The position numbers and the translations under genes were made by a program. Shown here piece after piece: positions 8,013-16,350 of a stretch of DNA of 64,000 bases. The stretch comes from Treponema sp. UBA4307 (GTDB lineage: Bacteria > Spirochaetota > Spirochaetia > Treponematales > Treponemataceae). The stretch covers positions 1-64,000 of the forward strand of contig DGUP01000067.1 in NCBI GenBank assembly GCA_002394685.1. The letters run 5' to 3'. How positions within the stretch are numbered: position 1 is the stretch's first letter; each line of letters begins with the position of its first letter. The notes below the pieces were generated by a model that was not told where the DNA came from, did no database searches, and was given only the letters and a program-made list of their open reading frames with translations.

Positions 8013-8930
8013 TTATTTTTTTGATTTCAACTTTTTTTCCCGGGGATTATCTTTTTCCTGCTGAATATTGTCCGTAGTGATTTTATCAATGATAATGCTG
8101 ACTTCTTCAATAAGAATACCTGTGAAAGTTTCAATCTTTTCAATTATGTAATTCTGCATATTGTGAATTACTCCGGTAAGCTGTTTTCCGAAAGGAACAT
8201 CAACTGTAAGAACCAGACGGTATCCTCTGCTGTCAGTTTTGATTGTTAATTTTTTGATTCTTACTTCAGGGTCAGATTCGCTTACACAATGAATAACCAT
8301 TTGCGAAAGGGCTGCTTCTGAAATTTCAAGCCGTCCTTTTTTACTGAATTCCGGAGTTACTATAGATTTTTCTGCCATAGTGGAATCTTTTTTTGCAAAA
8401 ATGTTAAATTTGCTTTTTTGAATTTTTTCCCTTATGGACTGCTGAAAAATTTGAGAGTAAGTCTTTTTTACTTCGATTGCAGGTACAGGAATAACGTGTT
8501 TTCCTTCAATCTGGCGGCTTCTGATTGCCTTTGTAATTTCATCCTGAGAAGCAATATCTTCAATGTTGATGATTTTTGACGGCTGGGGCAGTTGAAGACG
8601 TGTGCAGATTTTGCTGACCATTTTTTCACTTGTACCGATTATGAGCAGTTTTTTCATGTGGGATTTCTGAAGAACTTTTGCAACTGAATCCCTATGCTCT
8701 TTTTCATCAAAAAGGGCAATTCTTACTGCTCCCATATATGTTTTTTCATGTTTAGCAGATTTACCGGCCAGAATTTTATCATCTTTTATCAGAAGACCAT
8801 CATCAATGATGGCATCAATGTTGTTTTTTTCAGCAATTAACTTGGCGCGAAAGCTTTTTCCCGTACCACTGCCTCCAACAAGCGCGAAAACCTGGATTTT
8901 TGGGGAGAAAATTTTCTGTAAAATACTCAT
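8013..8930 (-). CDS. P-loop ATPase domain fused to an Asp23/Gls24-like domain
   Basis: The function is not known. Residues ~14-26 hold a Walker A loop, ALVGGSGTGKS. A nucleoside-kinase-like body follows, with IIDDGLLI and a later LLIIGTSE strand. After a Lys-rich linker, residues ~198-285 (GRLEISEAALSQMV ... VSIIIDKI) match the Asp23/Gls24 pattern: GxLxIS start, VxVxxG-like middle with FGKQL, and an alternating beta end. Asp23 proteins in Firmicutes act at the envelope under alkaline stress; fusion to an ATPase is unusual. The C-terminus is very basic. It lies 4 bases after the pseudouridine synthase, so the two are co-expressed. Any link to ribosome maturation is only contextual. Confidence 0.65.
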   Translation of the reverse strand: MSILQKIFSPKIQVFALVGGSGTGKSFRAKLIAEKNNIDAIIDDGLLIKDDKILAGKSAKHEKTYMGAVRIALFDEKEHRDSVAKVLQKSHMKKLLIIGTSEKMVSKICTRLQLPQPSKIINIEDIASQDEITKAIRSRQIEGKHVIPVPAIEVKKTYSQIFQQSIREKIQKSKFNIFAKKDSTMAEKSIVTPEFSKKGRLEISEAALSQMVIHCVSESDPEVRIKKLTIKTDSRGYRLVLTVDVPFGKQLTGVIHNMQNYIIEKIETFTGILIEEVSIIIDKITTDNIQQEKDNPREKKLKSKK

Positions 8931-8934
8931 ATAA

Positions 8935-9930
8935 CTAAATTATAATTTGACCGGTAGGCTTTTTCAAGTTGATTTTTATGAAGTTTGAAAAGCTTTCCGG
9001 AAGTTCTGCCTTTATTGTAACGGGCAGGTTAAGGGGATTTTCTTCTGGAAAATGCAGTTCCATGGCATGAAGAAAATATTCCTGAGGGCCTTTCTCTCTG
9101 GCTCCGTATGCTATGTCTCCAAGGAGAGGAAAACCGTGGTAAGATGACTGAAAACGTATCTGGTGTTTTCTTCCAGTAAGAATGTGATACTTTATTAATG
9201 TAATATCCCTGCCTTTATAATTTCCCCATGCAAGAGGGGTTGCCTGAGTGAGGGCTTCCTTTGAATTTTCGCTGTTGCTTTCTTCTGCAGATTTAACTGT
9301 GTGAAAACTTTCAGGAGTATGTTCCTGCTCATCTGCAAGTTTATCATTCCATAACTGGTTTTCAGTAAGATGGCCTTCTGCAATTCCAATATAGGTTTTA
9401 GTAATCCAGTGATTTTTTATTCCTTCAGAAAACCATCTTGCTCCCTGTGAGTTTTGAGAAAAAACAAGCAGTCCTGTGGTAAAACGGTCCAGTCTGTGGA
9501 GTGCTCCCGGCTTAAATGAAAGGGAATCCGTATGTTTTTCCTTTTTATATTCCTCTTGAATCCAGCTGGAAAGATCAAAAGTAGAGTTCTTTGCGGGCTG
9601 GCAGAGAGTATCATATGGTTTGTTGATTATTTTAAGATATTCATTTGAAAAAAGACTTTGAATCTTTATTTGTGGATTCTTGTCAGCTGAAGGATTTTTA
9701 TGGGAATCGCCTGGAATTTCTTCATTCAGGAGGAAGGAGGCTACGGAAATTATGTCGTTTTCTGTAACATGATCTGCCGCTGAAGCCTTTTTTTTGTTGA
9801 GTTTTATCAGATTTTTTCTAAGAAGCTGATTGATTTTTGATTGATTTTCTACTGGCAGAATTGCCTTTAATATACGGTCAAGACGCCGGTTTTCATCATT
9901 TTTTCCAGCCTTAAAATCTGTAAATTCCAT
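8935..9930 (-). CDS. RluA-family 23S rRNA pseudouridine synthase with S4 domain
   Basis: It isomerises uridine to pseudouridine in RNA. An S4 RNA-binding domain covers ~10-70. The catalytic motif HRLDRFTTGLL at ~145 carries the essential Asp. The late motif LTGRKHQIRFQ (~250) and the substrate-loop LLGDIAYGA are typical of RluC/RluA. The protein is about 331 residues, close to RluC length. It is one of three RluA-type enzymes in the window. It is divergent from the DUF212 gene across ~70 bases. No clear Shine-Dalgarno precedes the ATG. Confidence 0.88.
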   Translation of the reverse strand: MEFTDFKAGKNDENRRLDRILKAILPVENQSKINQLLRKNLIKLNKKKASAADHVTENDIISVASFLLNEEIPGDSHKNPSADKNPQIKIQSLFSNEYLKIINKPYDTLCQPAKNSTFDLSSWIQEEYKKEKHTDSLSFKPGALHRLDRFTTGLLVFSQNSQGARWFSEGIKNHWITKTYIGIAEGHLTENQLWNDKLADEQEHTPESFHTVKSAEESNSENSKEALTQATPLAWGNYKGRDITLIKYHILTGRKHQIRFQSSYHGFPLLGDIAYGAREKGPQEYFLHAMELHFPEENPLNLPVTIKAELPESFSNFIKINLKKPTGQIII

Positions 9931-10002
9931 GAGGATATTATAGAATAAAAAAGAGTAGTATGCTATACTTGTAAAATCGGATTTTAAAGGAAAATTTTAA
10001 AA

Positions 10003-10485
10003 ATGAATGGATCAAAACAGCAGATTATATTGTTTATAACTAACCCTGTGCTTCTTTCCATGCTCTTCAGCTGGCTCGTTGCACAGCTTATAAAAACACT
10101 AATAAAACTCTTTTCAGGAAAAGTTGGAAGTCTTAAGGAATTACTTGAACTTCTTTTCTGGAGAACTGGAGGAATGCCTTCAAGTCATTCTGCCCTGGTA
10201 GTTTCACTTACTACCTGCATCGGCTTCCGTTCAGGAATCAATTCTGATGTATTCATGCTTGCAGCAGCATTTATGTTTGTTACAGTAAGAGATGCTCTTG
10301 GAGTAAGAAGATCAAGCGGTATCCAGGCAAACATGATTAACAGACTGGGCCATCAGCTGGAAGGAAAAAACATAATCGAAGAGTACAAACCTATTAAAGA
10401 AGTTCAGGGACATAAACCTGCAGAGGTATTTATCGGCTGTTTATTAGGATTCTTAATAGGAGTCGCATTCAGCGTTCTTAAGTAG
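10003..10485 (+). CDS. DUF212 (divergent PAP2-like) membrane protein
   Basis: A 160-residue inner-membrane protein of the DUF212/YuiD family, distantly related to acid phosphatase/vanadium haloperoxidases. The family motif GGMPSSHSALVVSL at ~55-70 and RDALGVRRSSGIQA at ~95-110 are clear, with hydrophobic segments at both ends. The substrate is unknown for the family. A TATACT element at 9964-9969 may be the -10 of the promoter for the long operon that runs through the Rnf-like genes; no good -35 is visible. The next gene begins 3 bases after its stop. Confidence 0.85.
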   Translation: MNGSKQQIILFITNPVLLSMLFSWLVAQLIKTLIKLFSGKVGSLKELLELLFWRTGGMPSSHSALVVSLTTCIGFRSGINSDVFMLAAAFMFVTVRDALGVRRSSGIQANMINRLGHQLEGKNIIEEYKPIKEVQGHKPAEVFIGCLLGFLIGVAFSVLK

Positions 10486-10488
10486 TAA

Positions 10489-11934
10489 ATGAAATACGTT
10501 CTTAAGGGTGCAGCATTTGTTTTGATTTATGTAATCTCAATCTTAGTTCTTTATTTTTGTCGCACTGTACCATATGCAAAGATTTGGGATAATTACAATG
10601 TTGCTTATATCGAAAAATCTCTCTCAGAAGAAAAAGCTCTGGAATATTTCTATGCCGCCGGATGTAAGGATGTTATATCCAGAGGGCAGCAGCGTATTCC
10701 TGATGTTGAGACCATAATTCCTCTGATGCAGACTTTTAACCGTTCTTTTGACTCCTATCTTGAAAACAGACTTTCATATTTCAGGGATCGGGATAACGGT
10801 TTTCAGCTCTTTTATATTCCAACGACTTATGAAGCAAATTCTGTAAATGCAATCACCCAGATTCAAAAAAAAGAAAATGTAAAAGCCGGCCTGGATGATA
10901 AAGAAGCTTTTCCCTGGCTGATGACATCTGTTTGTCTCTGCTTTTTTATTTTTCTTTTTGTGATGGCAGAAAATAAAAAGATATTCTTTTTCCCGGGACT
11001 GCTATTCACGGCATTTGGATTCTTTGTTCCTGAACATGGAGTCCAGGCTGCAGTTATTATGTCTCAGCTCTCACTATTTATGATTCAGAGAATATGGAGA
11101 CGAAAATATGCCCTTAAGAAACTTTTTGCAAGTCCATATTTCATAATACTTCTCATTACTTCTGTAATTATGTTTATTCTCACGTCCTTTAAGACATTTC
11201 TTTTTTCCATGATGATTTCATTTTTTATGCTCATATGTCTTAAAATCTTAAGGGATTTTGAAGTTGCAAAGGAGAAGAAACATACCTTTAAATTCGATAT
11301 GCTTTTTACAGCAAATCACTTTGAAATCATGACCAGAAGGAATGCAGTTATAATGCTTACAGCCGTAATTCCTATGATTTTTATTCTGGTCATCTTTTTA
11401 CTGCAGGCAAAATTTACACCAAAAACAACCGGAACAGGTCTTTTTATTCCTGCGCCAAAAATGCAGACTCTTTCAGATTCAGAAAAAAATGAAAGTGAAA
11501 GCAACTTTCTTCCTGTAATTGATGATTTCTATGACTGGGCTTTTAAGGTTAAGGCTTATCCCTACAGAAACTTATACGATAAAAACTGGGAAAATGAAAT
11601 GGCTCTGGTTAAACCTGGGTATACGGTCAGCCAGAAAACATATTCCATGACAAACAATGGAATTGTAGAAGAGGATGAAGTCCTTCTGGAATATAATATT
11701 GATTTTGAAAAACAGATTAATAGTTTTATAAAAAATCTTGATTATCCGGCAATTGAAAAATTCCTCATGAATCAGGATAGAAATATTGAAGTTGCATACA
11801 GTGGTTCTGCTAATACAAAGGTTCAAAATGATCAGTTAAGTCTGGTTGTTATTTTAATTGCTTTGATAGTGCCAATAATACTGGCAGTTTTATATTTTCT
11901 CTCAGAAAATGTCTTGAAAAAGAAAAAAAATTAA
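10489..11934 (+). CDS. Polytopic membrane protein of unknown function
   Basis: Not recognised. The 481-residue protein has one N-terminal membrane segment (~6-24) and an extracytoplasmic stretch of ~110 residues. A cluster of five or six membrane helices follows (~140-245), then another helix (~285-302), a second exported loop (~310-450) rich in aromatic and acidic residues, and a final helix (~452-470) with a Lys-rich tail. Its ATG follows the DUF212 stop by 3 bases and rnfC starts 24 bases after it, so translation is probably coupled and the product may serve the same membrane assembly. No catalytic motif was seen. Confidence 0.7.
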   Translation: MKYVLKGAAFVLIYVISILVLYFCRTVPYAKIWDNYNVAYIEKSLSEEKALEYFYAAGCKDVISRGQQRIPDVETIIPLMQTFNRSFDSYLENRLSYFRDRDNGFQLFYIPTTYEANSVNAITQIQKKENVKAGLDDKEAFPWLMTSVCLCFFIFLFVMAENKKIFFFPGLLFTAFGFFVPEHGVQAAVIMSQLSLFMIQRIWRRKYALKKLFASPYFIILLITSVIMFILTSFKTFLFSMMISFFMLICLKILRDFEVAKEKKHTFKFDMLFTANHFEIMTRRNAVIMLTAVIPMIFILVIFLLQAKFTPKTTGTGLFIPAPKMQTLSDSEKNESESNFLPVIDDFYDWAFKVKAYPYRNLYDKNWENEMALVKPGYTVSQKTYSMTNNGIVEEDEVLLEYNIDFEKQINSFIKNLDYPAIEKFLMNQDRNIEVAYSGSANTKVQNDQLSLVVILIALIVPIILAVLYFLSENVLKKKKN

Positions 11935-11958
11935 GGGGAAAAGAAACAGGATGATAAA

Positions 11959-13272
11959 ATGAAGAAAATAAATAATTTTGTGCATACAGAAAAAATTCCT
12001 TTTACTCAGGCGGTCAGATCCTATATACCTACAGTTGTAACTGTTCCTTTCTGCCAGACAAAGGGAAAGGATTTTATCAGTATTGTGAAAGTAGGTGAGC
12101 AGGTTAAGGAAGGCCAGCCTATTGCAATTGCAGTTGACTCAAACAATAAAGAACTTGAAGCTCAAATTCATTCACCTGTTCCCGGGGAAGTTATTTCTAT
12201 TGAGCAGTGTTCATTACCTGATGGATGTGTTGGACTTTCAGCAAAAATTCGTTTGGGAGGAGAGTTTTCTTTTCTTGGAAAACAAATTGAAAAGACTGAC
12301 TGGAAAATTCTTACTGATGAAGAGATTATTACAGCTTTTGATGAAAAAGGAATTTTTAACACTTTCAATCATTCTGTGCTGCTTTCAAAACAAATAAAGG
12401 AATGCAATCTTAAGGAAAACCGTTTTCTTGTCGTAAGGCTTTTTGATGAAGATCCAAGCCGCTGTACAGATTCATTTGTAGCTGAAAAATATACCGCAAA
12501 GGTTGTTGAAGGCAGCTTGATTATTGCAGCAGTAATGCATGCTCAGGGAATTGTATTTGTAAAACCAAAGGGAAGTCTGATTTCAATTGATACAGAATCC
12601 ATTGATATACCATACTCCATTGTTGAGGCTGATACAACAATTTATCCTCAGGGTTTTTTACAGAATCTTGTTCATACAATTAAAAAATTCTGTAAAAATT
12701 CTAAAAACTCATTAAATAAAGAATTTACGTCTATAAATCATAAATCAATTTTCATTGATCCAGAGACAGCACTTTCTGTTTATCAGGGAATTGTTTATTC
12801 TGAGCCGGTAATGGAAAGATATGTTCATGTAACAGGAAATGCCTTGAAGGCTTCAGGAATGTTTAACGTAAGAATTGGTTCAACAATTTCTGCACTTGCC
12901 AGACAATGCGGCGGTTTTAAAAAGTTTCCTTCAAAAATCATTATAAATGGAATGATTATTGGAAATGCAATTTCAACTATGGAAGCTCCTGTAACAAAGG
13001 ATGTTAAGTCTGTTGCATTTGTTACTGCATCTGATCTGGATGATCAGACTTTAAGCCAGTGTGTCCGCTGCGGAATGTGCCGTGAAGTTTGTCCGGAAAA
13101 GATTTATCCGGATTTACTTTTCAGACATAAGATTGGCGGTAAACCAGTTGGTCCGGATTTTCTTAAAACATGCAGGCTTTGTTCAGGCTGTTCACTGTGT
13201 AACTGTGTATGCCCATCACGACTGCCTTTGAGTCAGACAATTGAAATGTTAAAGGAGGAAAACAATGAGTAA
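11959..13272 (+). CDS. rnfC: RnfC-like subunit lacking the NADH/FMN motifs
   Basis: RnfC is the peripheral NADH/ferredoxin-facing subunit of the Rnf ion pump. The N-terminal barrel-sandwich part (HSPVPGEVISIE), the SLBB-like region (YVHVTGNALKASGMFNVRIGS) and two four-Cys cluster motifs near the C-terminus (CVRCGMCREVCP ~368-379; CRLCSGCSLCNCVCP ~405-419) fix the family. The glycine-rich block after the barrel (usually AGIVGxGGAxFPTHVKL) reads KGIFNTFNHSVLLSKQI here. The NGAECEPY and GGPMMG-type blocks are also altered (RLFDEDPSRC, INGMIIG). By my alignment, NADH and FMN binding is therefore doubtful. It overlaps rnfD by 8 bases. Confidence 0.8.
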   Translation: MKKINNFVHTEKIPFTQAVRSYIPTVVTVPFCQTKGKDFISIVKVGEQVKEGQPIAIAVDSNNKELEAQIHSPVPGEVISIEQCSLPDGCVGLSAKIRLGGEFSFLGKQIEKTDWKILTDEEIITAFDEKGIFNTFNHSVLLSKQIKECNLKENRFLVVRLFDEDPSRCTDSFVAEKYTAKVVEGSLIIAAVMHAQGIVFVKPKGSLISIDTESIDIPYSIVEADTTIYPQGFLQNLVHTIKKFCKNSKNSLNKEFTSINHKSIFIDPETALSVYQGIVYSEPVMERYVHVTGNALKASGMFNVRIGSTISALARQCGGFKKFPSKIIINGMIIGNAISTMEAPVTKDVKSVAFVTASDLDDQTLSQCVRCGMCREVCPEKIYPDLLFRHKIGGKPVGPDFLKTCRLCSGCSLCNCVCPSRLPLSQTIEMLKEENNE

Positions 13273-14353
13273 TAGAATTCTGCAGACAAGAAATTATTCC
13301 GATGTCACTCTCAGACCTTTCTCATATATAACTCCTTCAATCAGAACTGCCAGTCTGATTATGCTTTTGTGTTTATTGCCTCAGATTATAATGCTTATCA
13401 TTACAGCCAGCTGGTCATCCCTGCTTATAATTTTAGCCACAGTTGCAGCATCAAATCTTGCAGATTTCCTTTATTCACGGCTCAATAAGCAGAGTAGTTT
13501 TAATCCTTTGACAGATTCTCTGCAGGGAATTCTTGTGGGGATGTTTATACCTTCAACATATTTTATTCCTGGAATATTTTTAATTACTTTAATCACTTTG
13601 TTTTTTATAAAGTATGCATTCGGAGGATTTGCAGGAAGCTGGGCTAATTCAATTGCGGTAACTGTTGTGGTTGCTTACTTTTTGTCATCAGCAAGTTTTC
13701 CATCTTATCAATTATCCTTACAGGATCTAGGTACCAGAAATGCTGCCCTTTCATTGATTCAAAATGGAACAATTCCTCTTTTGCATGGTGACGGAAGGGT
13801 AACTACTTTTTTCAATAACATGATTTTCAGACTTTTTAAGGTACAGGTTCCTGAAGGCTATATTACATTGCTCTGGGATTCAGGTTCAATAATTCCGGCC
13901 TTCCGTTTTAATGTGCTAACAATGATATCTTCCTTGTTCTTATTTGGACTTGAAATTGTTGATATCGTTATTCCATTTTGCTTTATAGGTTGTTATGCAG
14001 TTCTTGTAAAATTCTTTGGACCTTTTGTAGTTGGTCAGGGATTTTTCCAGGGGGATATTTTATTAGCACTCTTTACAGGGGGAACTCTTTTTGGAGCGAC
14101 TTATATTCTTCAATGGTATGGTACAACCCCTGTTACTAAATCGGGAAGAATAATCTTTGGATTATTGAGCGGTGTGACTGCTTTTTTTGTTATGGGTGTA
14201 GGAACTTCTTCTTCCGGTTTTATGTTTGTCGTACTGATTATGAATGCAATGTCTACCCTTATTCAGATATATGAAAGTCATCAGGTTAGAAAACAAATTG
14301 AAACCTCATTAAAAGAGAGAATTATGAAAATGGAGGAGGTTGAGAATGTCTAA
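13265..14353 (+). CDS. rnfD: RnfD-like membrane subunit
   Basis: A polytopic subunit that in Rnf/Nqr carries covalent FMN and forms part of the ion path. Length (362 residues), about nine to ten hydrophobic segments, the opening LRPFSYITPSIRTASLIM, NPLTDSLQGILVGMFIP and the C-terminal SGRIIFGLLSGVTAFFV block match the RnfD/NqrB family. The usual SGAT covalent-flavin motif before the central helices is not seen; the corresponding stretch reads NGTIPLLHGDG. AGGAGG precedes the start, which lies inside the rnfC end. Confidence 0.78.
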   Translation: MSNRILQTRNYSDVTLRPFSYITPSIRTASLIMLLCLLPQIIMLIITASWSSLLIILATVAASNLADFLYSRLNKQSSFNPLTDSLQGILVGMFIPSTYFIPGIFLITLITLFFIKYAFGGFAGSWANSIAVTVVVAYFLSSASFPSYQLSLQDLGTRNAALSLIQNGTIPLLHGDGRVTTFFNNMIFRLFKVQVPEGYITLLWDSGSIIPAFRFNVLTMISSLFLFGLEIVDIVIPFCFIGCYAVLVKFFGPFVVGQGFFQGDILLALFTGGTLFGATYILQWYGTTPVTKSGRIIFGLLSGVTAFFVMGVGTSSSGFMFVVLIMNAMSTLIQIYESHQVRKQIETSLKERIMKMEEVENV

Positions 14354-15050
14354 AAAGAATAAAAAGAAGCATCATAACAATAATCAGAATTATTCAAAAC
14401 CTCAGACTGGTAATAATCAAACTTATACTCAGCCTCAAGGTATTGTAGGGCAGCCGGTAAACAGTGCACCTCAATCTGTAAGTCAGAATATTTCTTACAG
14501 AAGTGAGGTTAATATTGCCCCTCAGCCGGTTTATAGAAGTGAAGAACATTATTCTCATAAATCAGAATCAATTAGAAAATCTGTTTCTGTAAAAAAAAGT
14601 AATCCTTTTGGAGTATTTTTATTAATTGTGATGATTATAACGCTGCTGGTTACTACATCTGTTGTGTTAAACAAAATTATTGATAATCAGGGCTTGAAGA
14701 ATAGTGTAGAAAATGTTCTGAAGGATAACGGACTGGAATATAAAATAAATCATCAGCTTCCAGTTTCAAATGGACTTGCATCAGGAACTGCAGTGTACGA
14801 TTTAGGAAGTGGTTACTTTGCTGTAATTATACGAACTACTTCAATTTATGGCCCTCTTCCTGCTGTATTTATCTATAAACTGGGCGATGCAGAAGCAAAA
14901 TTTATTGATTACTGCCTTGTTGATTCTTTGGCTAAAGAAAGAATTATAGATAATACTCAAAATAATCAGATTTCTTTCTGGGCTAAAAGAATTATTAAAA
15001 TTGTTGATGAAGCAGTTACGGAGGAAGCTTTACAAGGAGGTGGGGTATGA
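14346..15050 (+). CDS. rnfG: RnfG-like subunit with Gln/Asn-rich head and no SGAT flavin site
   Basis: It sits where rnfG belongs and has one membrane segment (~88-108) followed by ~125 exported residues. The stretch YDLGSGYFAVIIRTTSIYGPLPAVFIY recalls the RnfG core. Near the C-terminus, where RnfG has ISGATxTSxAV, the sequence is ISFWAKRIIKIVDEAV, so the Thr that carries covalent FMN is gone. The first ~80 residues are a basic, Gln/Asn/Ser-rich cytoplasmic extension not usual for RnfG. ATG 14346 (preceded by GGAGG) overlaps the rnfD stop. Identification rests on synteny plus weak similarity. Confidence 0.65.
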   Translation: MSKKNKKKHHNNNQNYSKPQTGNNQTYTQPQGIVGQPVNSAPQSVSQNISYRSEVNIAPQPVYRSEEHYSHKSESIRKSVSVKKSNPFGVFLLIVMIITLLVTTSVVLNKIIDNQGLKNSVENVLKDNGLEYKINHQLPVSNGLASGTAVYDLGSGYFAVIIRTTSIYGPLPAVFIYKLGDAEAKFIDYCLVDSLAKERIIDNTQNNQISFWAKRIIKIVDEAVTEEALQGGGV

Positions 15051-15799
15051 AAAAAAATAATTTGCTTGCATATACCATAATGACTCTTTCAATGCTCATT
15101 TCTCTTCCCGGACGTTTCGCTTATGGATTGCTGGCTGTTCTTACTCTTATTATTCTTACTGGCACACAGGCAATTATAAGCAGCGTATTAAAATCCAGAA
15201 ATATGAATTCTTATGTGCTTCCCTTGTCATTTTTTTCTGTTATAGGAATGACTGTTGTTTTGAAACAGTTACTTTTTTGTTTTTCACCTGTTCTTGCTCT
15301 TTCAATAGGCTTTAACCTTTATTTAATTGCAGGGGCAGTATTGGTTTCAGATTTTATCGGAAATAATTTTAATACTGAAAATAGTAAACAGTTTAAGAAT
15401 GCAGTTTCCTTTGCAGGAAAATATGCTCTTCTTGTTTTAGTATATTTTCTGATTAGAGATATTGTAGCATATGGCACAGTGACGATTCCTTCTCCTGACG
15501 GACTTTTTATATTAAGGATCTTCAGGCATAATGATTTTACCTTCCCTGGAAATTTTTTTGGAACAATTCCTGGAGGTTTAATGCTTGTAGCCATTATCAT
15601 TATTATAGTTTCATTTATTGCCAGAAAACTTGAGGTTGTAAGGGTAATGAATACTCAGGAAAAAGCAATTAAATTTGAAAAACAGGAACTGAAACAGAAT
15701 ATTTCTACGGAAAATGAATCTGTAACACCAGCCCCTGTAGAAAATGTAAACAGCGATATATCAACAAATAATGAAAATATTGGAGGAAATAATGTTTAA
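15047..15799 (+). CDS. rnfE: RnfE-like membrane subunit without the [2Fe-2S] cysteines
   Basis: RnfE pairs with RnfA to hold a membrane [2Fe-2S] cluster. This 250-residue protein has six hydrophobic segments. It keeps family-like blocks such as YALLVLVYFLIRDIVAYGTV (compare xxGAVREILGxGTI) and GTIPGGLMLVAIII. The two Cys motifs are absent: GLCPxLAV reads SLPGRFAYG, and VNCIILGRAEAF reads AGAVLVSDFIGN. A ~45-residue soluble Glu/Asn-rich C-terminal tail has been added. It overlaps the upstream stop (ATG in the GGGGTATGA junction) and the rnfA start, indicating translational coupling. Confidence 0.65.
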   Translation: MKKNNLLAYTIMTLSMLISLPGRFAYGLLAVLTLIILTGTQAIISSVLKSRNMNSYVLPLSFFSVIGMTVVLKQLLFCFSPVLALSIGFNLYLIAGAVLVSDFIGNNFNTENSKQFKNAVSFAGKYALLVLVYFLIRDIVAYGTVTIPSPDGLFILRIFRHNDFTFPGNFFGTIPGGLMLVAIIIIIVSFIARKLEVVRVMNTQEKAIKFEKQELKQNISTENESVTPAPVENVNSDISTNNENIGGNNV

Positions 15800-16349
15800 C
15801 AATTTCATGTTTTATTTTTTATATTCCTCTTCTGTAATTATTTATGGAGCTGGACTGAATTATTCTATACAGAATTCAAGTAAACCTTCTAAATTATTTT
15901 CAAGCTTTGTTAGGATTCTGTTTACGGTAATTATTACATCTGTACTGGTATTTCTTATTGAACATTACCTCCTGGCAAAATTAAATATAATGGATTTATT
16001 TCCTTTTGCTGCTGTTGTTGTATTTCTTCTTGTCTCTTTGCTACTTGAAACAATATTCAGAAAGTCAGTTCAGAACCGTTTAAATGAGTACGCTTTTTCA
16101 CTTGTATGTATACTTTTAACTTTATCAGAAAGCCTGACTCTTATTGAAACTATTGTAATCGGTAGTTCAACTGTTCTTTCTATAGTTTTACTGGTACCTG
16201 TATTGTATGCAATTCGTAAAAGAATTGAAATTTCTAATCCTCTGGAAGACTTTAAGAATTCAAGTCTTCTTTTGATAACGTTATCAATTCTTTCTTTACT
16301 GACTCTGGTTTGGAATGTATCATGGTTAAATAAGGGAGTGCTCCATTGA
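15792..16349 (+). CDS. rnfA: RnfA-like membrane subunit
   Basis: A 192-residue, six-helix protein at the rnfA position. Residual similarity to RnfA includes the end block (ETIVIGSSTVLSIVLLVPVLYAIRKRIEISNPLEDF, split here as ETIVIGSSTVLSIVLL and VPVLYAIRKRIEISNP), which matches AESLxFGxGxxxGFTLxLxxxAxxRERLE in order and spacing. The first Cys motif (GICPF) reads GAGLNYS. One Cys (FSLVCILLT) may correspond to the second site. ATG 15792 follows GGAGG and overlaps the rnfE stop by 8 bases. With RnfE lacking both Cys, a [2Fe-2S] site between the two is unlikely. Confidence 0.65.
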   Translation: MFNNFMFYFLYSSSVIIYGAGLNYSIQNSSKPSKLFSSFVRILFTVIITSVLVFLIEHYLLAKLNIMDLFPFAAVVVFLLVSLLLETIFRKSVQNRLNEYAFSLVCILLTLSESLTLIETIVIGSSTVLSIVLLVPVLYAIRKRIEISNPLEDFKNSSLLLITLSILSLLTLVWNVSWLNKGVLH

Positions 16350-16350
16350 T

